From positions 1 to 53,410 of the forward strand of contig JAAYBH010000212.1 in NCBI GenBank assembly GCA_012718935.1: a stretch of DNA of 53,410 nt, written 5' to 3'. Below the pieces are notes generated by a model that searched no databases, was not told the origin of the DNA, and saw nothing but the letters and a program-made list of their open reading frames with translations. The translations under genes and the position numbers were made by a program. This stretch comes from Clostridiales bacterium (GTDB lineage Bacteria > Bacillota > Clostridia > Oscillospirales > Oscillospiraceae). Shown in pieces: positions 25,754-35,457 of the stretch (position 1 is its first letter; each line of letters begins with the position of its first letter).

Positions 25754-28186
25754 TTATTGCCTGATGGATGCCGTCGGTTCGGTGCGCTCATTACCGTCGC
25801 CGATCATAGGAAGATGCGGCTCCTCATTTTTCTGTATGACCTTTACTGAGGAAAAATCGAGGGCGATGTCAAGTATGTTATCGATATGATCTGCCGTCAC
25901 AAAGTTCAGCGCCCGGCGGACCGTCTGGTCGATCTCTTCAAGATCGGGCTCGTTTTCAGCGGGTATGATCGCTGTCTTGACGCCGGAGCGCAGAGCGGCC
26001 ATCGTCTTTTCCTTGAGGCCGCCAATGGCGAGAATCCGGCCCCGCAGCGTAATTTCACCTGTCATAGCCAGATCCCGGCGTACCGGTGCGCCGGTAAGTG
26101 CCGAGATAACGGCAATAGCGATGGTGATGCCGGCAGACGGCCCGTCCTTCGGAACAGCCCCCTCGGGGAAATGAATGTGAATATCCCGGTTTTTATAAAA
26201 ATCGGGATCAATGCCGAGCTTCCGGGCACGGCTTCTGATATAGGAAACGGCAGCGTGCGCCGACTCCTTCATCACTTCGCCAAGGTTTCCGGTCAGCTCA
26301 AGCTTGCCGGTACCCTCCAGAACGCTCACTTCCACATCCAGCGTTTCGCCGCCCATCGACGTCCAGGCCAGACCCTTGACAAGGCCGATTTCGTCTTTTC
26401 CTGCGATGCTCTCCGGTTTGTATTTTCGGACGCCGAGAAATTCCTCCAGCATTCCTGTTTTAATGCTGACGGTTTTTGTCTCGCCGGCGACGATTTTCGA
26501 AGCTGTTTTACGGCAGGCTGCGGCGATTTCCCGTTCGAGGAGCCGGACACCCGATTCCCTTGTATAGCTCGATATCATTTCCAAAACGGCGTCGTCGCTG
26601 ATTTTGAATTGGCGCTGATTCAGCCCGTGCTTTTTGCGCTGCTTCGGTATCAGATGGGCTTTAGCTATCTCCAGCTTCTCCATATCTGTATAACTGGAGA
26701 GCTCAATAACCTCCATTCTGTCCAGGAGCGGTCTCGGGATTGTTGCCGTTGTATTGGCCGTCGTAATAAACATGACATCAGAAAGATCGAAGGGTATCTC
26801 CAGATAGTGATCTCTGAAGGTGGCATTCTGCTCCGGATCAAGCGCCTCCAAAAGCGCTGAGGACGGGTCTCCCCTGTAGTCGCTGCCCAGCTTGTCGATC
26901 TCATCCAGCAGCAGAAGCGGATTCCGTGTACCGGCCTGACTGATGGAGGCGATGATCCTGCCCGGCATGGCGCCGACATAGGTTTTCCTGTGGCCTCTGA
27001 TCTCGGCTTCGTCATGAATGCCGCCCAGCGCGAGACGCGCCAGCTTCCTGTTCAGCGCTTTTGCGATACTAATCGCCACGGAGGTTTTACCGACGCCCGG
27101 CGGACCCACGAGGCATAGGATTGTCCCGTTTGTTTTATGCGTCAGTTGTTTGACTGCGAGAAAATCAATGATTCGGTCCTTGACCTTCGTAAGGCCGAAA
27201 TGATCTTCGTCGAGGATTCTCCGGGCTGCCGCGATATCGAGGCGTTCCTTGGAAACTGTTTTCCACGGGAGCTCGACGCAGATATCGAGATAATTCCTGA
27301 TTACTGCCGCTTCAGATGATCCGTATTGCTGTTTTTCAAGCCGGGCAATTTCACGAAGCAGCTTTTTTTCGGTCTCAGCCTCAAGCCTCAGTGCGTAGAT
27401 CTTTTTTCTGTACTCGTCGAATTCCGAGGCGCCGTCTGGCGATTCGCCCAATTCCGACTGGATCACGCGCAGCTGCTCCCGCAGGACATGATCGCGCTGC
27501 TGGCGTTCCAGCCGTCCTCTGAGCCGCTCGTCTATCTGCTGCTCGATCTCAATGATCTCAATTTCCCGAAGGAGCATATCACAGATGAGTTCCAGCCTTT
27601 TTGTCGGCGAGCACGTCTCCAGTATCAGCTGCTTCTTTTCAGGCTTCATATACATGCTCTGCGTGATGTAATCGGCGATATAACCCGGCTCCGCCGACGC
27701 ATAAATGGCGACGACGGCCTCCTTCGTCACGTTCCCCGTCATGGAGGAGTATGTGTCGAACAGACCGACACTTTTGCGGATGAGCGCCTCGATCCTCGGC
27801 GTCATTTTGTCGGCCGGCTCCTCGATAATAGGCTCTACCTCAACAAAGAAGAATTTCCTGTCACTCAGAATCTTTTTCAGCGACGCTCTTTGAATGCCTT
27901 CGACAAGCACCTTGATACCGCCGCCGGGTATCCTGAGCAGCTGTTTGATGACGCAGATCGTACCGACCTTGTAGAGGTCGCCCTCGCCGGGTGATTCCTT
28001 TGAAATATCCTTCTGGGCAAGCAGGAAGATCCTGCGCTCCCCTTCGGCCGCAACATTGAGGGCCGCAACAGACATCGGGCGTTCGACATCAAAATTCAAC
28101 AGCATATTCGGGAAAACAGACAACCCGCGCAATGCGAGCATCGGTAAGCTTTCGGTTAAGTGCATGTTGTCAATATTTTCGCTCAT
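25754..28186 (-). CDS. lon: ATP-dependent protease Lon
   Basis: An 810-residue AAA+ serine protease that degrades misfolded and regulatory proteins. It has an N-terminal substrate-binding domain starting [15 protein letters not shown], a coiled coil (about 215-290), Walker [10 protein letters not shown] at 361-369, Walker B LLLDEIDK, and the C-terminal catalytic domain with the serine in KDGPSAGIT and the lysine near [10 protein letters not shown]. The ATG at 28184-28186 has a perfect GGAGG about nine bases upstream. A promoter at 28235-28263 and the clpX terminator just upstream make it a separate start point. Confidence 0.97.
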   Translation of the reverse strand: MSENIDNMHLTESLPMLALRGLSVFPNMLLNFDVERPMSVAALNVAAEGERRIFLLAQKDISKESPGEGDLYKVGTICVIKQLLRIPGGGIKVLVEGIQRASLKKILSDRKFFFVEVEPIIEEPADKMTPRIEALIRKSVGLFDTYSSMTGNVTKEAVVAIYASAEPGYIADYITQSMYMKPEKKQLILETCSPTKRLELICDMLLREIEIIEIEQQIDERLRGRLERQQRDHVLREQLRVIQSELGESPDGASEFDEYRKKIYALRLEAETEKKLLREIARLEKQQYGSSEAAVIRNYLDICVELPWKTVSKERLDIAAARRILDEDHFGLTKVKDRIIDFLAVKQLTHKTNGTILCLVGPPGVGKTSVAISIAKALNRKLARLALGGIHDEAEIRGHRKTYVGAMPGRIIASISQAGTRNPLLLLDEIDKLGSDYRGDPSSALLEALDPEQNATFRDHYLEIPFDLSDVMFITTANTTATIPRPLLDRMEVIELSSYTDMEKLEIAKAHLIPKQRKKHGLNQRQFKISDDAVLEMISSYTRESGVRLLEREIAAACRKTASKIVAGETKTVSIKTGMLEEFLGVRKYKPESIAGKDEIGLVKGLAWTSMGGETLDVEVSVLEGTGKLELTGNLGEVMKESAHAAVSYIRSRARKLGIDPDFYKNRDIHIHFPEGAVPKDGPSAGITIAIAVISALTGAPVRRDLAMTGEITLRGRILAIGGLKEKTMAALRSGVKTAIIPAENEPDLEEIDQTVRRALNFVTADHIDNILDIALDFSSVKVIQKNEEPHLPMIGDGNERTEPTASIRQ

Positions 28187-28234
28187 GGAAGAAAACCTCC
28201 TTGCAACAACGGGCAATTCACAGGTAAAGGCCAC

Positions 28235-28263
28235 ATATGTCGGCTCATTTGTCTCATTGTCAA
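28235..28263 (-). promoter_or_regulatory. Promoter of lon
   Basis: On the minus strand a perfect TTGACA (28258-28263), 17-base spacer and ACATAT (28235-28240). The -10 box is within the palindrome ACATATGT. No CIRCE or CtsR-type heptad repeat was seen. Confidence 0.65.
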
Positions 28264-28285
28264 TTTTTTCGTTTGTCTATGCTTT

Positions 28286-28312
28286 AAGAGCCGCACCTGT
28301 TGTGCGGCTCTT
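28286..28312 (-). terminator. Hairpin terminator after clpX
   Basis: An 11-base perfect stem (AAGAGCCGCAC/GTGCGGCTCTT) with a five-base loop, eight bases after the clpX stop. Only TT of the stem and AAAG follow on the minus strand, so the U-tract is poor. It may terminate in either direction or protect the 3' end. Confidence 0.7.
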
Positions 28313-28319
28313 TCATTGC

Positions 28320-29606
28320 TCAGGAAGCGTTTATCACGTCGGGATCAAGCTGCGGCTTCGGACGGCGTACGATTTTCGGCGGTTCGAGACCCATCGCGCA
28401 ATCCTTTGTGATTATTACCTTTTCAATCTTGTTATCCGACGGTACCTCGTACATGATGCTCATCATGATGCTCTCCATGACGCTGCGCAGACCGCGCGCG
28501 CCGATCTCCATGGCGATCGCCCTGTCGGCAATGGCGCCGAGAGCGTCGTCCTCGAATTCGAGAGTGACATTGTCGTAGCCCATCAGGACCGAGTACTGAC
28601 GAGTCAGAGAATTTTTCGGTTCTTTCAGAATTCTGATCAGATCGTTCCTGTCCAGAGACTGAAGTGACGTGATGACCGGGAGACGTCCGACGAGCTCCGG
28701 GATAAGTCCGTACTTCAAAAGGTCATGAGACTGAATATTTTTCAGTATCTCGCCGACGTTCTTGTCCTTCTTGCTCTTGATCTCCGCGCCAAAGCCGATG
28801 GTTTTCCTGTCCATGCGGTTTTCGATAATTTTCTCGATCCCGTCAAATGCGCCGCCGCAAATGAACAGGATGCTTGTCGTGTCGATGCTGATGAATTCCT
28901 GATGCGGGTGTTTTCTTCCGCCCTGCGGCGGCACATTGGCGACAGTGCCCTCAAGAATCTTCAAAAGCGCCTGCTGCACACCCTCGCCTGAGACATCTCG
29001 CGTGATTGACGTATTTTCACTCTTGCGTGCGATTTTATCGATTTCGTCAATATAAATGATACCGCGCTGGGCGCGTTCCACATCAAAATCAGCCGCCTGA
29101 AGGAGTCTGAGCAGAATATTCTCAACGTCGTCGCCCACATAACCTGCTTCTGTCAGTGTCGTGGCATCGGCAATTGCAAAGGGAACCTGCAGGAATCTTG
29201 CCAGCGTCTGCGCAAGGAATGTCTTGCCGACACCGGTCGGGCCCGCCATCAGTATGTTTGACTTCTGCAGCTCTGTATCACTGCTTTTTCCAAAGAATAT
29301 CCGCTTGTAGTGGTTATAGACAGCCACAGAGAGAGATATCTTGGCCGAATCCTGCCCGATGACATAATCGTCGAGCACTGCCCTGATCTCAGCGGGCTTG
29401 GGCAAGCGTTCAACCGTATCGCCAGTTTCTCCGGATCTGACGATTTTCATGGGAACAAATTCGTCTCCGAGTATGCTTGTGCAGAGCGCGATGCATTCGT
29501 TGCAGATATAAGACGCGCCCTGTCCGGCGATGATACGGTTAACCTGATCCTGCCGCTTTCCGCAAAAGCTGCAGCGTACGATCTTGTTATCATCATATTT
29601 TGCCAT
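28320..29606 (-). CDS. clpX: ClpX, unfoldase subunit of ClpXP
   Basis: A 428-residue AAA+ unfoldase. The N-terminal C4 zinc domain (CSFCGK...CNECIALC) binds adaptors. Walker A GPTGVGKT, Walker [11 protein letters not shown], and sensor regions follow; the [11 protein letters not shown] block and the ClpP-docking area lie downstream. It is 22 bases downstream of clpP, so clpP and clpX are co-transcribed. Confidence 0.97.
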   Translation of the reverse strand: MAKYDDNKIVRCSFCGKRQDQVNRIIAGQGASYICNECIALCTSILGDEFVPMKIVRSGETGDTVERLPKPAEIRAVLDDYVIGQDSAKISLSVAVYNHYKRIFFGKSSDTELQKSNILMAGPTGVGKTFLAQTLARFLQVPFAIADATTLTEAGYVGDDVENILLRLLQAADFDVERAQRGIIYIDEIDKIARKSENTSITRDVSGEGVQQALLKILEGTVANVPPQGGRKHPHQEFISIDTTSILFICGGAFDGIEKIIENRMDRKTIGFGAEIKSKKDKNVGEILKNIQSHDLLKYGLIPELVGRLPVITSLQSLDRNDLIRILKEPKNSLTRQYSVLMGYDNVTLEFEDDALGAIADRAIAMEIGARGLRSVMESIMMSIMYEVPSDNKIEKVIITKDCAMGLEPPKIVRRPKPQLDPDVINAS

Positions 29607-29628
29607 GTGTCAGTCTCCTAATGCTTTA

Positions 29629-30210
29629 TTAACGCTTAAAAATTACGCTGTCTATAATCCCGAATTCCTTTGCCTCCTCGGCTGTCATGAACCTGTCGCG
29701 TTCCAGCGCATCATGGATCGCTTCCACCGATTTTCCCGTATGCTGAGCGTAAAGCTGATTCAGGCGTTCCTTTGTGCGCATGATGTTTTCGGCATGAATC
29801 TGGATATCAGTCGCCTGCCCGCGAAAACCGCTGGACGGCTGATGAACCATGATTTCGGAATTCGGCAGCGCGATCCGCTTCCCCTTCGCGCCTGCGGCGA
29901 GCAGGAAAGATCCCATGCTGGCGGCCAAGCCTATGCAGATGGTGGAGACATCCGCCTTAATGTATTGCATTGTGTCATAAATGGCAAGTCCTGCCGTAAC
30001 GGATCCGCCCGGGCTGTTGATATAAAACTGAATATCCTTGTCCGGATCCTGTGCTTCAAGGTATAAAAGCTGAGCGACAACAAGACTCGCTGTGGTGTCG
30101 TTGACTTCCTCGCTCAAAAAGACGATTCTGTCATTCAGAAGCCGCGAAAAAATATCGTAAGAACGCTCTCCGCGTGACGTCTGTTCAACAACATATGGTA
30201 CCAAACTCAT
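29629..30210 (-). CDS. clpP: ClpP protease subunit
   Basis: A 193-residue serine protease forming the tetradecameric chamber. The catalytic triad is visible: Ser in [11 protein letters not shown], His in IMVHQPSSG, Asp in ALERDRFM. The ATG at 30208-30210 follows AAGGAG. The gene has its own promoter (30242-30270) overlapped by an inverted repeat. The tig-clpP-clpX-lon order is classic. Confidence 0.97.
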   Translation of the reverse strand: MSLVPYVVEQTSRGERSYDIFSRLLNDRIVFLSEEVNDTTASLVVAQLLYLEAQDPDKDIQFYINSPGGSVTAGLAIYDTMQYIKADVSTICIGLAASMGSFLLAAGAKGKRIALPNSEIMVHQPSSGFRGQATDIQIHAENIMRTKERLNQLYAQHTGKSVEAIHDALERDRFMTAEEAKEFGIIDSVIFKR

Positions 30211-30239
30211 AGTATTCAACTCCTTTTGTTTACATAATA

Positions 30240-30259
30240 TCAATATAATCAAATATTGA
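30240..30259. promoter_or_regulatory. Perfect inverted repeat over the clpP -10 box
   Basis: TCAATAT-AATCAA-ATATTGA: seven-base perfect arms with a six-base spacer. It covers the -10 hexamer and part of the spacer of the clpP promoter, as expected for a repressor operator. It does not match the CtsR heptad or CIRCE consensus. Function is inferred from position. Confidence 0.45.
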
Positions 30260-30270
30260 AATCATGTCAA
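30242..30270 (-). promoter_or_regulatory. SigA-type promoter of clpP
   Basis: On the minus strand a perfect TTGACA (30265-30270), 17-base spacer and TATATT (30242-30247), about 32 bases upstream of the start codon. Confidence 0.78.
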
Positions 30271-30344
30271 TGATATTACCCAACAAAACGCGCTTGCATA
30301 CAAAAGTTAACAGTTTATTCATGATATGAGGATGGTCTATCGCC

Positions 30345-31811
30345 TCATGCCGGATTCTCTTCCGTCTTTGCTTTTTCTGCCGCTTTTTTTGGGGCCGCTT
30401 TTTTTACTGTTTTCTTTTCGGCTTTCACTGCTTCGTCAGCCTTAACCGGCTCGGCATCATCCGATTTCTCCTCCGCTTTTGCCTTTTTTGTCTTCTTCTC
30501 TTTAACGGCAGGCTCGGCTTCTTCTGCGGCCGGTTCCTCGGCGATCGCATGCTCACACACGAGCTTGGATGCGCCGCGCAGGTTCAGTTCGTTTTTAACG
30601 GTTTCGACCGGAATTGACTCCTTCGCGACCTTGACGTCCACGCCGTACCTTGAAGCCATATCCGTGTAGTACGCTTCGATATCTTCCTCCGCCGGCTCGA
30701 GCTTCTCCAGCTTTGCGATTTTTTCGAGAGCCAATGTGGTTTTTATCTGCCTGACGGCATTGGGACGTATGCTTGAACGAAAGCCCTCCGCGTCCGTCCC
30801 CATCATGTTGAGGTACATGTCAATCTCCATGCCGTATTGCGCCAGCTGCCGTTTTAAGCCCTCCATCTGATTGTCGGCGTAATCCTGAATCATGGCTTCC
30901 GGGACGTCGCATTCGTAACTGTCGGCCAGCTTGCCCAGCACCGCGTCCTCAAACGCCTTTTCTGACTCCTCTTTCTTTGCCGCCGTCAGCTTTCCCCTGA
31001 TACTATCACGGTATTCCTGAAGCGTGTCGAACTCGGACACATCCTTTGCAAACTCGTCGTCGAGCTCCGGCAGGATTTTTTCTTTTACTTCCTTCAGGTT
31101 AACCTTAAAAATAACGGGCTTTCCGGCGAGCTCCTTCTGGTGATAATCCTCAGGAAAAATAAGGTCCAGCTCCCGTTCCTCACCGACGGTCATGCCATTG
31201 ATTTTGGCTTCAAAGCCAGGGATAAACGAATTTGAGCCGAGAACAAGCTCATAATTCTCTCCCTTGCCACCCTCAAACGGTACTCCGTCAATGAAGCCCT
31301 CAAAATCGATGACGGCGGTATCGCCCCCTATCGCCGGACGGGTTGCCGTCTGGATGCGCGCATTTCGGAGCTGTACTGCAGCAATCTCACTGTCTATATT
31401 GCTTTCTTCCACCTGAACCGGCTGCTTTACCGCTGAAAGGCCCTTATAGCTTTCCAGCTGAATTTCCGGATACAGCTCCACCGAATACTTGATCGTCGCC
31501 GACTTATCGTCGTTAATATTCATATCAAGTATTTTGGGATAACCGACGGTTTTAAGGTTGGACTCGCTGACACCGTGGCTGCAAACCGCGGGCAGAATCG
31601 CATCGAGAGCATCGTTATAAAAAACGGACGCGCCGTACATCGCTTCAATGATTTTTCGGGGCGCCTTGCCTTTCCTGAATCCAGGTACCGCGATCTGGCT
31701 CTTGTTTTTTTTGTACGCTTCATTGAGTGCTTTGTCAAATTCTTCAGCTGACACCTCGACGGCCAGCTCGGCAGTTCCGGCGTCCTTTTTCTCGCAGGTT
31801 GTTACGTTCAA
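30345..31811 (-). CDS. tig: Trigger factor with an extended lysine/alanine-rich tail
   Basis: A ribosome-bound chaperone, 488 residues from a TTG at 31809-31811, nine bases after a perfect AGGAGG; the protein then begins MNVTTCEKK as in the family. The ribosome-binding GFRKGKAPRKIIE, the FKBP prolyl-isomerase domain (GDTAVIDFEGFIDG...NSFIPGFE) and the C-terminal chaperone arms are present. The last 60 or so residues are a low-complexity run of K, A, E and D, resembling histone H1 tails, beyond the usual end. The ATG at 31850 falls at the likely transcription start and is rejected. Confidence 0.95.
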   Translation of the reverse strand: MNVTTCEKKDAGTAELAVEVSAEEFDKALNEAYKKNKSQIAVPGFRKGKAPRKIIEAMYGASVFYNDALDAILPAVCSHGVSESNLKTVGYPKILDMNINDDKSATIKYSVELYPEIQLESYKGLSAVKQPVQVEESNIDSEIAAVQLRNARIQTATRPAIGGDTAVIDFEGFIDGVPFEGGKGENYELVLGSNSFIPGFEAKINGMTVGEERELDLIFPEDYHQKELAGKPVIFKVNLKEVKEKILPELDDEFAKDVSEFDTLQEYRDSIRGKLTAAKKEESEKAFEDAVLGKLADSYECDVPEAMIQDYADNQMEGLKRQLAQYGMEIDMYLNMMGTDAEGFRSSIRPNAVRQIKTTLALEKIAKLEKLEPAEEDIEAYYTDMASRYGVDVKVAKESIPVETVKNELNLRGASKLVCEHAIAEEPAAEEAEPAVKEKKTKKAKAEEKSDDAEPVKADEAVKAEKKTVKKAAPKKAAEKAKTEENPA

Positions 31812-31859
31812 AATTACTGTCCTCCTATGAACACGATGCATTTTAGGCATACTCTAAGT

Positions 31860-31888
31860 ATTTTATCAGAAGCATTTATGATTTGCAA
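31860..31888 (-). promoter_or_regulatory. Promoter of tig
   Basis: On the minus strand TTGCAA (31883-31888), 17-base spacer and TAAAAT (31860-31865), about 50 bases upstream of the TTG start. Confidence 0.65.
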
Positions 31889-31894
31889 GAATTT

Positions 31895-32608
31895 TCATCT
31901 GACTCTGACAGGTGAAAAATCGATATAATCAGCCGACACCATATGATACATTATACCTTCATATTCTCCTGTCACGGCAAATTTGTGTCCATGCCCGTGT
32001 ATATGGCCATACCAGCACTCCCTGACGCAGTGCTTTTTCATGATATCAATAAGGTCCCGGCAGATATAATTCCTGAATACAGGCGGATAATGCAGAAAGC
32101 AGATTTTCTCACGAACCTCCTGTGCGTCCGCAGACATGAGCGAAGTTTCAAGCCGCATGATTTCCCTCGCCATGATTTTTCTGTCATGTGCGCCGTCCGC
32201 TATTGAGAGAACGCCTTTCTCCTCCTCGTAAAACCATCCGCGGGTTCCGCAAACGGCGTAGTGATCGATAATGAAGCAATTATTATGAAGAATTTCAATG
32301 GTGCGGATATCGTGTCTGGAAAAAAAAGTCTTGATTTTAGAAGCCGTTGACCACCAGTAGTCGTGGTTGCCCTTTAGTATGATCTTTTTCCCCGGTAATG
32401 AATCAATAAACTTAAAATCCGCAAGGCTGCTCTCCAGGGACATGCTCCATGTGATATCGCCGCAAATAACGCAGGTATCCGAAGGCCCGATTACCGAAAA
32501 CCCTTCCTTGATTTTAGTCACATAGTTATCCCAGCTGCCGCCGAAAATATCCATGGGCTTATCGGTGCCGAGTGACAAATGCAGGTCTCCGATTGCATAA
32601 ATCGCCAT
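31895..32608 (-). CDS. Metallophosphoesterase
   Basis: A 237-residue calcineurin-type phosphoesterase. The metal-ligand motifs are in order: GDLHLS (DxH), CGDITW (GD), KGNHDYWW (GNHD), LHYPP and GHIHGHGH. No signal peptide, so cytoplasmic. The substrate is unknown; the set and length fit small single-domain bacterial phosphoesterases. The ATG at 32606-32608 has AAGGAA about nine bases upstream. The gene is divergent from the DUF1540 gene. Confidence 0.93.
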   Translation of the reverse strand: MAIYAIGDLHLSLGTDKPMDIFGGSWDNYVTKIKEGFSVIGPSDTCVICGDITWSMSLESSLADFKFIDSLPGKKIILKGNHDYWWSTASKIKTFFSRHDIRTIEILHNNCFIIDHYAVCGTRGWFYEEEKGVLSIADGAHDRKIMAREIMRLETSLMSADAQEVREKICFLHYPPVFRNYICRDLIDIMKKHCVRECWYGHIHGHGHKFAVTGEYEGIMYHMVSADYIDFSPVRVR

Positions 32609-32690
32609 CTGAAACATTTCCTTTATATTCGCCGTTCATTCGGCAGATAATAGATGAGCTATCCGACACATAATTGAAGGAGGGAACGCT

Positions 32691-32873
32691 ATGGCAGACA
32701 GCAGAAAAAGCGACGTTCTCTACGGTGTGGGCTGCGATGCTGTTCAATGCAAATATCACGGACATGACAACCGATGCTTTGCCGACAGCATCAATGTGGA
32801 ATCGTCAAGCGCGCAGCGAAGGACGGAAACTTACTGCGGGACTTTTGTGCCGCGCCCGCCACCGGATAAGTAA
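32691..32873 (+). CDS. DUF1540-domain small protein
   Basis: A 60-residue protein with the DUF1540 cysteine pattern: CDAVQCKYHGHDNRCFADSI and a last Cys in TYCGTF, four in all, likely a small metal site. It starts at ATG 32691 with a strong AAGGAGGG. It is a lone plus-strand gene in a minus-strand region, divergent from the phosphoesterase and convergent with thrC. Related proteins in Clostridia are often short and of unknown function. Confidence 0.88.
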   Translation: MADSRKSDVLYGVGCDAVQCKYHGHDNRCFADSINVESSSAQRRTETYCGTFVPRPPPDK

Positions 32874-32897
32874 GCAGCTTCAAATCCTTTATTGACA

Positions 32898-32927
32898 TCG
32901 GGGATGGTTTCGTCGCACCATCCCCGA
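32898..32927. terminator. Hairpin between convergent DUF1540 and thrC
   Basis: An 11-base perfect stem (TCGGGGATGGT/ACCATCCCCGA) with an eight-base loop, midway between two convergent stops. Neither side has a long U-tract. It probably acts as a bidirectional terminator or 3' stabiliser. Confidence 0.65.
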
Positions 32928-32950
32928 TACCCAGTGCCAAATCATACTGT

Positions 32951-34438
32951 TCAGAACAAAAAGCTCTCAACGGCTGAGCGCATGCCGTCATTCTTGACGC
33001 ACCCTTTGAAGCGGACTTCTTTTCCTCTCAAGGCTTTCAGCGGTGCTGGCCCAGCCGCGCCGGATACCTCTTCAAGCCGGTCAATCAGCTCAAGACCGCC
33101 GAAGCCGGATTGCTCACCAAGCGCACTCAGAACGCTCTCACAAAATTTGAAAGGGCTGGCCGTCGAAACAACGATTGTCTTCGTCGTATCGCCCGTCCTT
33201 AAGCGATAATCCGAAAGCACGTTGAATGCCACTGCCGTATGGGTGTCAATCAGATAGCGGTAGGTGTCAAAAACTTCCTTGATTGTCTCTTTTGTCTTGG
33301 TGTCCGAGCATTTTCCACAGTCAATATTCTCTCTGAGGCCTGCTTTTATTGCTTGAGATACCTCATACTTTCCTTCGTCGGCAAGCGCTTTCATATATCC
33401 GGCAATCAGTCGGTCGTCGTTTCCCGAAAGGTCAAAGAGCAGCCGTTCCAGGTTGCTGGAAATCAGTATGTCCATTGATGGTGAAATTGTCGTCACAAAC
33501 GCCCTGTTTTTATTATAGACACCTGTTTCGATAAACTCCGTCAGTACATCGTTGCTGTTGGAGGCGCAGATCAGCCTGCCGATCGGCAGGCCCATCTTTT
33601 TTGCATAGTAGCCGGCAAGGATGTTGCCGAAATTTCCGGTTGGGACGCAGAAATTGATGGGTTCACCCGGTATGATTCCGCCGGCTTTGACAATGTTGCA
33701 ATACGCGGATATATAATAAACGATCTGCGGCAGGAGCCGTCCCCAGTTGATCGAATTGGCCGAGGAGAGAAAATAACCTTTTTTGTCAAGCTCTGCCCGC
33801 AGGGTTTCGTCCGAAAAGATTGCCTTGACACCGGACTGAGCGTCATCAAAATTGCCGGTTACCGCCGAAACGCCGACATTTCCTCCCTCCTGCGTCACCA
33901 TCTGAAGCCTCTGAATATCAGAAACGCCGTCCTCGGGGTAAAAAACCATGATCTTTGTCCGTTTGACATCACGGAAGCCGTCTAAAGCCGCCTTGCCTGT
34001 GTCTCCGGATGTGGCAACAAGAATACAGACATCCTTTGCTTCCTCGGTTTTATCCAATGCGGCCGACAACAAATGCGGCAGCATCTGCAGCGCCATATCC
34101 TTGAAGGCGCATGTGGGCCCGTGCCAAAGTTCCAGAATCGCCGTCCGGTCGTCGATGAGACGCACAGGGGCGACATCAGGATGGTCAAAGCCCGGTTTCC
34201 CGTAGGCTTGTGAAGCGTATTCCGTCATTTCGATCTCGGAATAATCGTCCAAATAAAGCTTCATAACAAAGACGGCGAGCTCGGCGTATGTCATCCCCGT
34301 AAACCGGATAATGTCTTCCTCCGATATTGCAGGGAAAGCTTCGGGCACAAAAAGCCCGCCTTCACGCGACAGCCCCTGTGCGATCGCCCGGGCTGCCCTG
34401 AATTTTACCGTATTGTCCCTTGTGCTGAGATATCGCAT
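32951..34438 (-). CDS. thrC: Threonine synthase
   Basis: A 495-residue PLP enzyme converting O-phosphohomoserine to threonine. The PLP lysine K113 is in GPTCAFKDMALQ, and SGDTGKAAL and PTGNFGNILAGYYA bind phosphate. It starts MRYLSTRD, as in the long (E. coli-type) class. The ATG at 34436-34438 has AAAGGA upstream. No thrB or hom gene lies next to it. Confidence 0.96.
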   Translation of the reverse strand: MRYLSTRDNTVKFRAARAIAQGLSREGGLFVPEAFPAISEEDIIRFTGMTYAELAVFVMKLYLDDYSEIEMTEYASQAYGKPGFDHPDVAPVRLIDDRTAILELWHGPTCAFKDMALQMLPHLLSAALDKTEEAKDVCILVATSGDTGKAALDGFRDVKRTKIMVFYPEDGVSDIQRLQMVTQEGGNVGVSAVTGNFDDAQSGVKAIFSDETLRAELDKKGYFLSSANSINWGRLLPQIVYYISAYCNIVKAGGIIPGEPINFCVPTGNFGNILAGYYAKKMGLPIGRLICASNSNDVLTEFIETGVYNKNRAFVTTISPSMDILISSNLERLLFDLSGNDDRLIAGYMKALADEGKYEVSQAIKAGLRENIDCGKCSDTKTKETIKEVFDTYRYLIDTHTAVAFNVLSDYRLRTGDTTKTIVVSTASPFKFCESVLSALGEQSGFGGLELIDRLEEVSGAAGPAPLKALRGKEVRFKGCVKNDGMRSAVESFLF

Positions 34439-34464
34439 GCGAATGATCCTTTCTCCAGCGTTGA

Positions 34465-34824
34465 CTAAAACGCATTTTCGAGATGGTTGAGCTTCGGCCT
34501 GACCGTTTCGGTGCCGTTCGGAGCATAGATTTCGATCACATCAAATCGCGGCTGAAGCTCCGTAGCATGTCTCGTCAGCCAGAGCTCGGCTGTCTTCCTC
34601 AGCCGCTCCTGTTTGTTCCGGTCAACAAACTCGCGCGCCGCGGCAAAGCTATCGTTCTTTCTGACCTTCACCTCAACGAAAACGATATACCGCGCGTCTT
34701 TGACGATCAAGTCGATTTCGCCCCATCGGGACCTGTATCCCTGAGCAACGGAGAGGTATTTCTTTCCTTTCAGATAGTCGAGCGCAAACGCTTCGCCCCA
34801 GCTTCCCTGCAGCCTCGTGTTCAT
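34465..34824 (-). CDS. YraN-family (UPF0102) endonuclease-like protein
   Basis: A 119-residue protein with the restriction-endonuclease-like core: GSWGEAFALDYL, RSRWGEIDLIVKD and VFVEVKVR, whose Glu, Asp and Glu-x-Lys residues are the metal site. The family is related to Holliday-junction resolvases. I take the ATG at 34822-34824, six bases after GGAGG; the ATG two codons earlier touches that site. It follows rnhB by 35 bases, the usual rnhB-yraN pair. Confidence 0.93.
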   Translation of the reverse strand: MNTRLQGSWGEAFALDYLKGKKYLSVAQGYRSRWGEIDLIVKDARYIVFVEVKVRKNDSFAAAREFVDRNKQERLRKTAELWLTRHATELQPRFDVIEIYAPNGTETVRPKLNHLENAF

Positions 34825-34859
34825 GCGCATCCTCCGTCTATGTAAGAAATCGTCCGCCG

Positions 34860-35456
34860 TCAGTGCAGCTTCTTTAAGAAGGTCCTCCGGTGGACTGACG
34901 ACGGTCCGTATTCCCTGATGCGTTCGTAATGTACTGTCGTGCCGTATCCCTTGTGGATGTGAAAAGCATATTCGGGATATTCCTCGGAAAGGTCCCGCAT
35001 AAAACGGTCGCGGCTGACCTTGGCGAGTATGGAAGCTGCGGCAATTTGAGCCGACTTGCCGTCGCCGCCGACAATGCAGCGGCTGAGATATTGTATTCCC
35101 TTCGCCCGGTTTCCGTCAATCAGAGCAATTTCAGGCGTCGGTTCGAGCTTTTGTATCGCCCTGTTCATTGCCAGATACGTGGCGTTTAATATGTTCAGTT
35201 CGTCAATCTCCTGTTCGCTGGCCGATGCGACCGCGTAGGAAACCGCTTTTTCGATGATAATGCCGTAAAGCCTTTCGCGCTGGATTGCCGTCAATTTTTT
35301 AGAATCGTTCAGCCCTTCGATCATGAGACAGGGCGGCAGAATTACGGCGGCGGCATATACAGGCCCGGCAAGGCACCCGCGGCCGGCCTCATCTACACCG
35401 CACAGGATGCGCCAGCCGTCGGCAGACAATACTTTTTCATATTCCCACCAGTCCAT
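34860..35456 (-). CDS. rnhB: Ribonuclease HII
   Basis: Cleaves RNA in RNA-DNA hybrids and removes misincorporated ribonucleotides. 198 residues with CGVDEAGRGCLAGP (catalytic Asp22, Glu23), an Asp in ALIDGN and one in AASILAKVSRDR. It begins one base after the rbgA stop. The rbgA-rnhB-yraN trio is common in Firmicutes. Confidence 0.96.
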   Translation of the reverse strand: MDWWEYEKVLSADGWRILCGVDEAGRGCLAGPVYAAAVILPPCLMIEGLNDSKKLTAIQRERLYGIIIEKAVSYAVASASEQEIDELNILNATYLAMNRAIQKLEPTPEIALIDGNRAKGIQYLSRCIVGGDGKSAQIAAASILAKVSRDRFMRDLSEEYPEYAFHIHKGYGTTVHYERIREYGPSSVHRRTFLKKLH

Positions 35457-35457
35457 A

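Noticed and set aside
28187-28285. CIRCE or CtsR operator near lon and clpP
   Set aside because: Neither the nine-base CIRCE arms nor the GGTCAAA-type heptad repeat is present.
31812-31850. ATG start for trigger factor at 31850
   Set aside because: It lies almost at the predicted transcription start, has no ribosome site, and the family N-terminus begins at the TTG behind AGGAGG.
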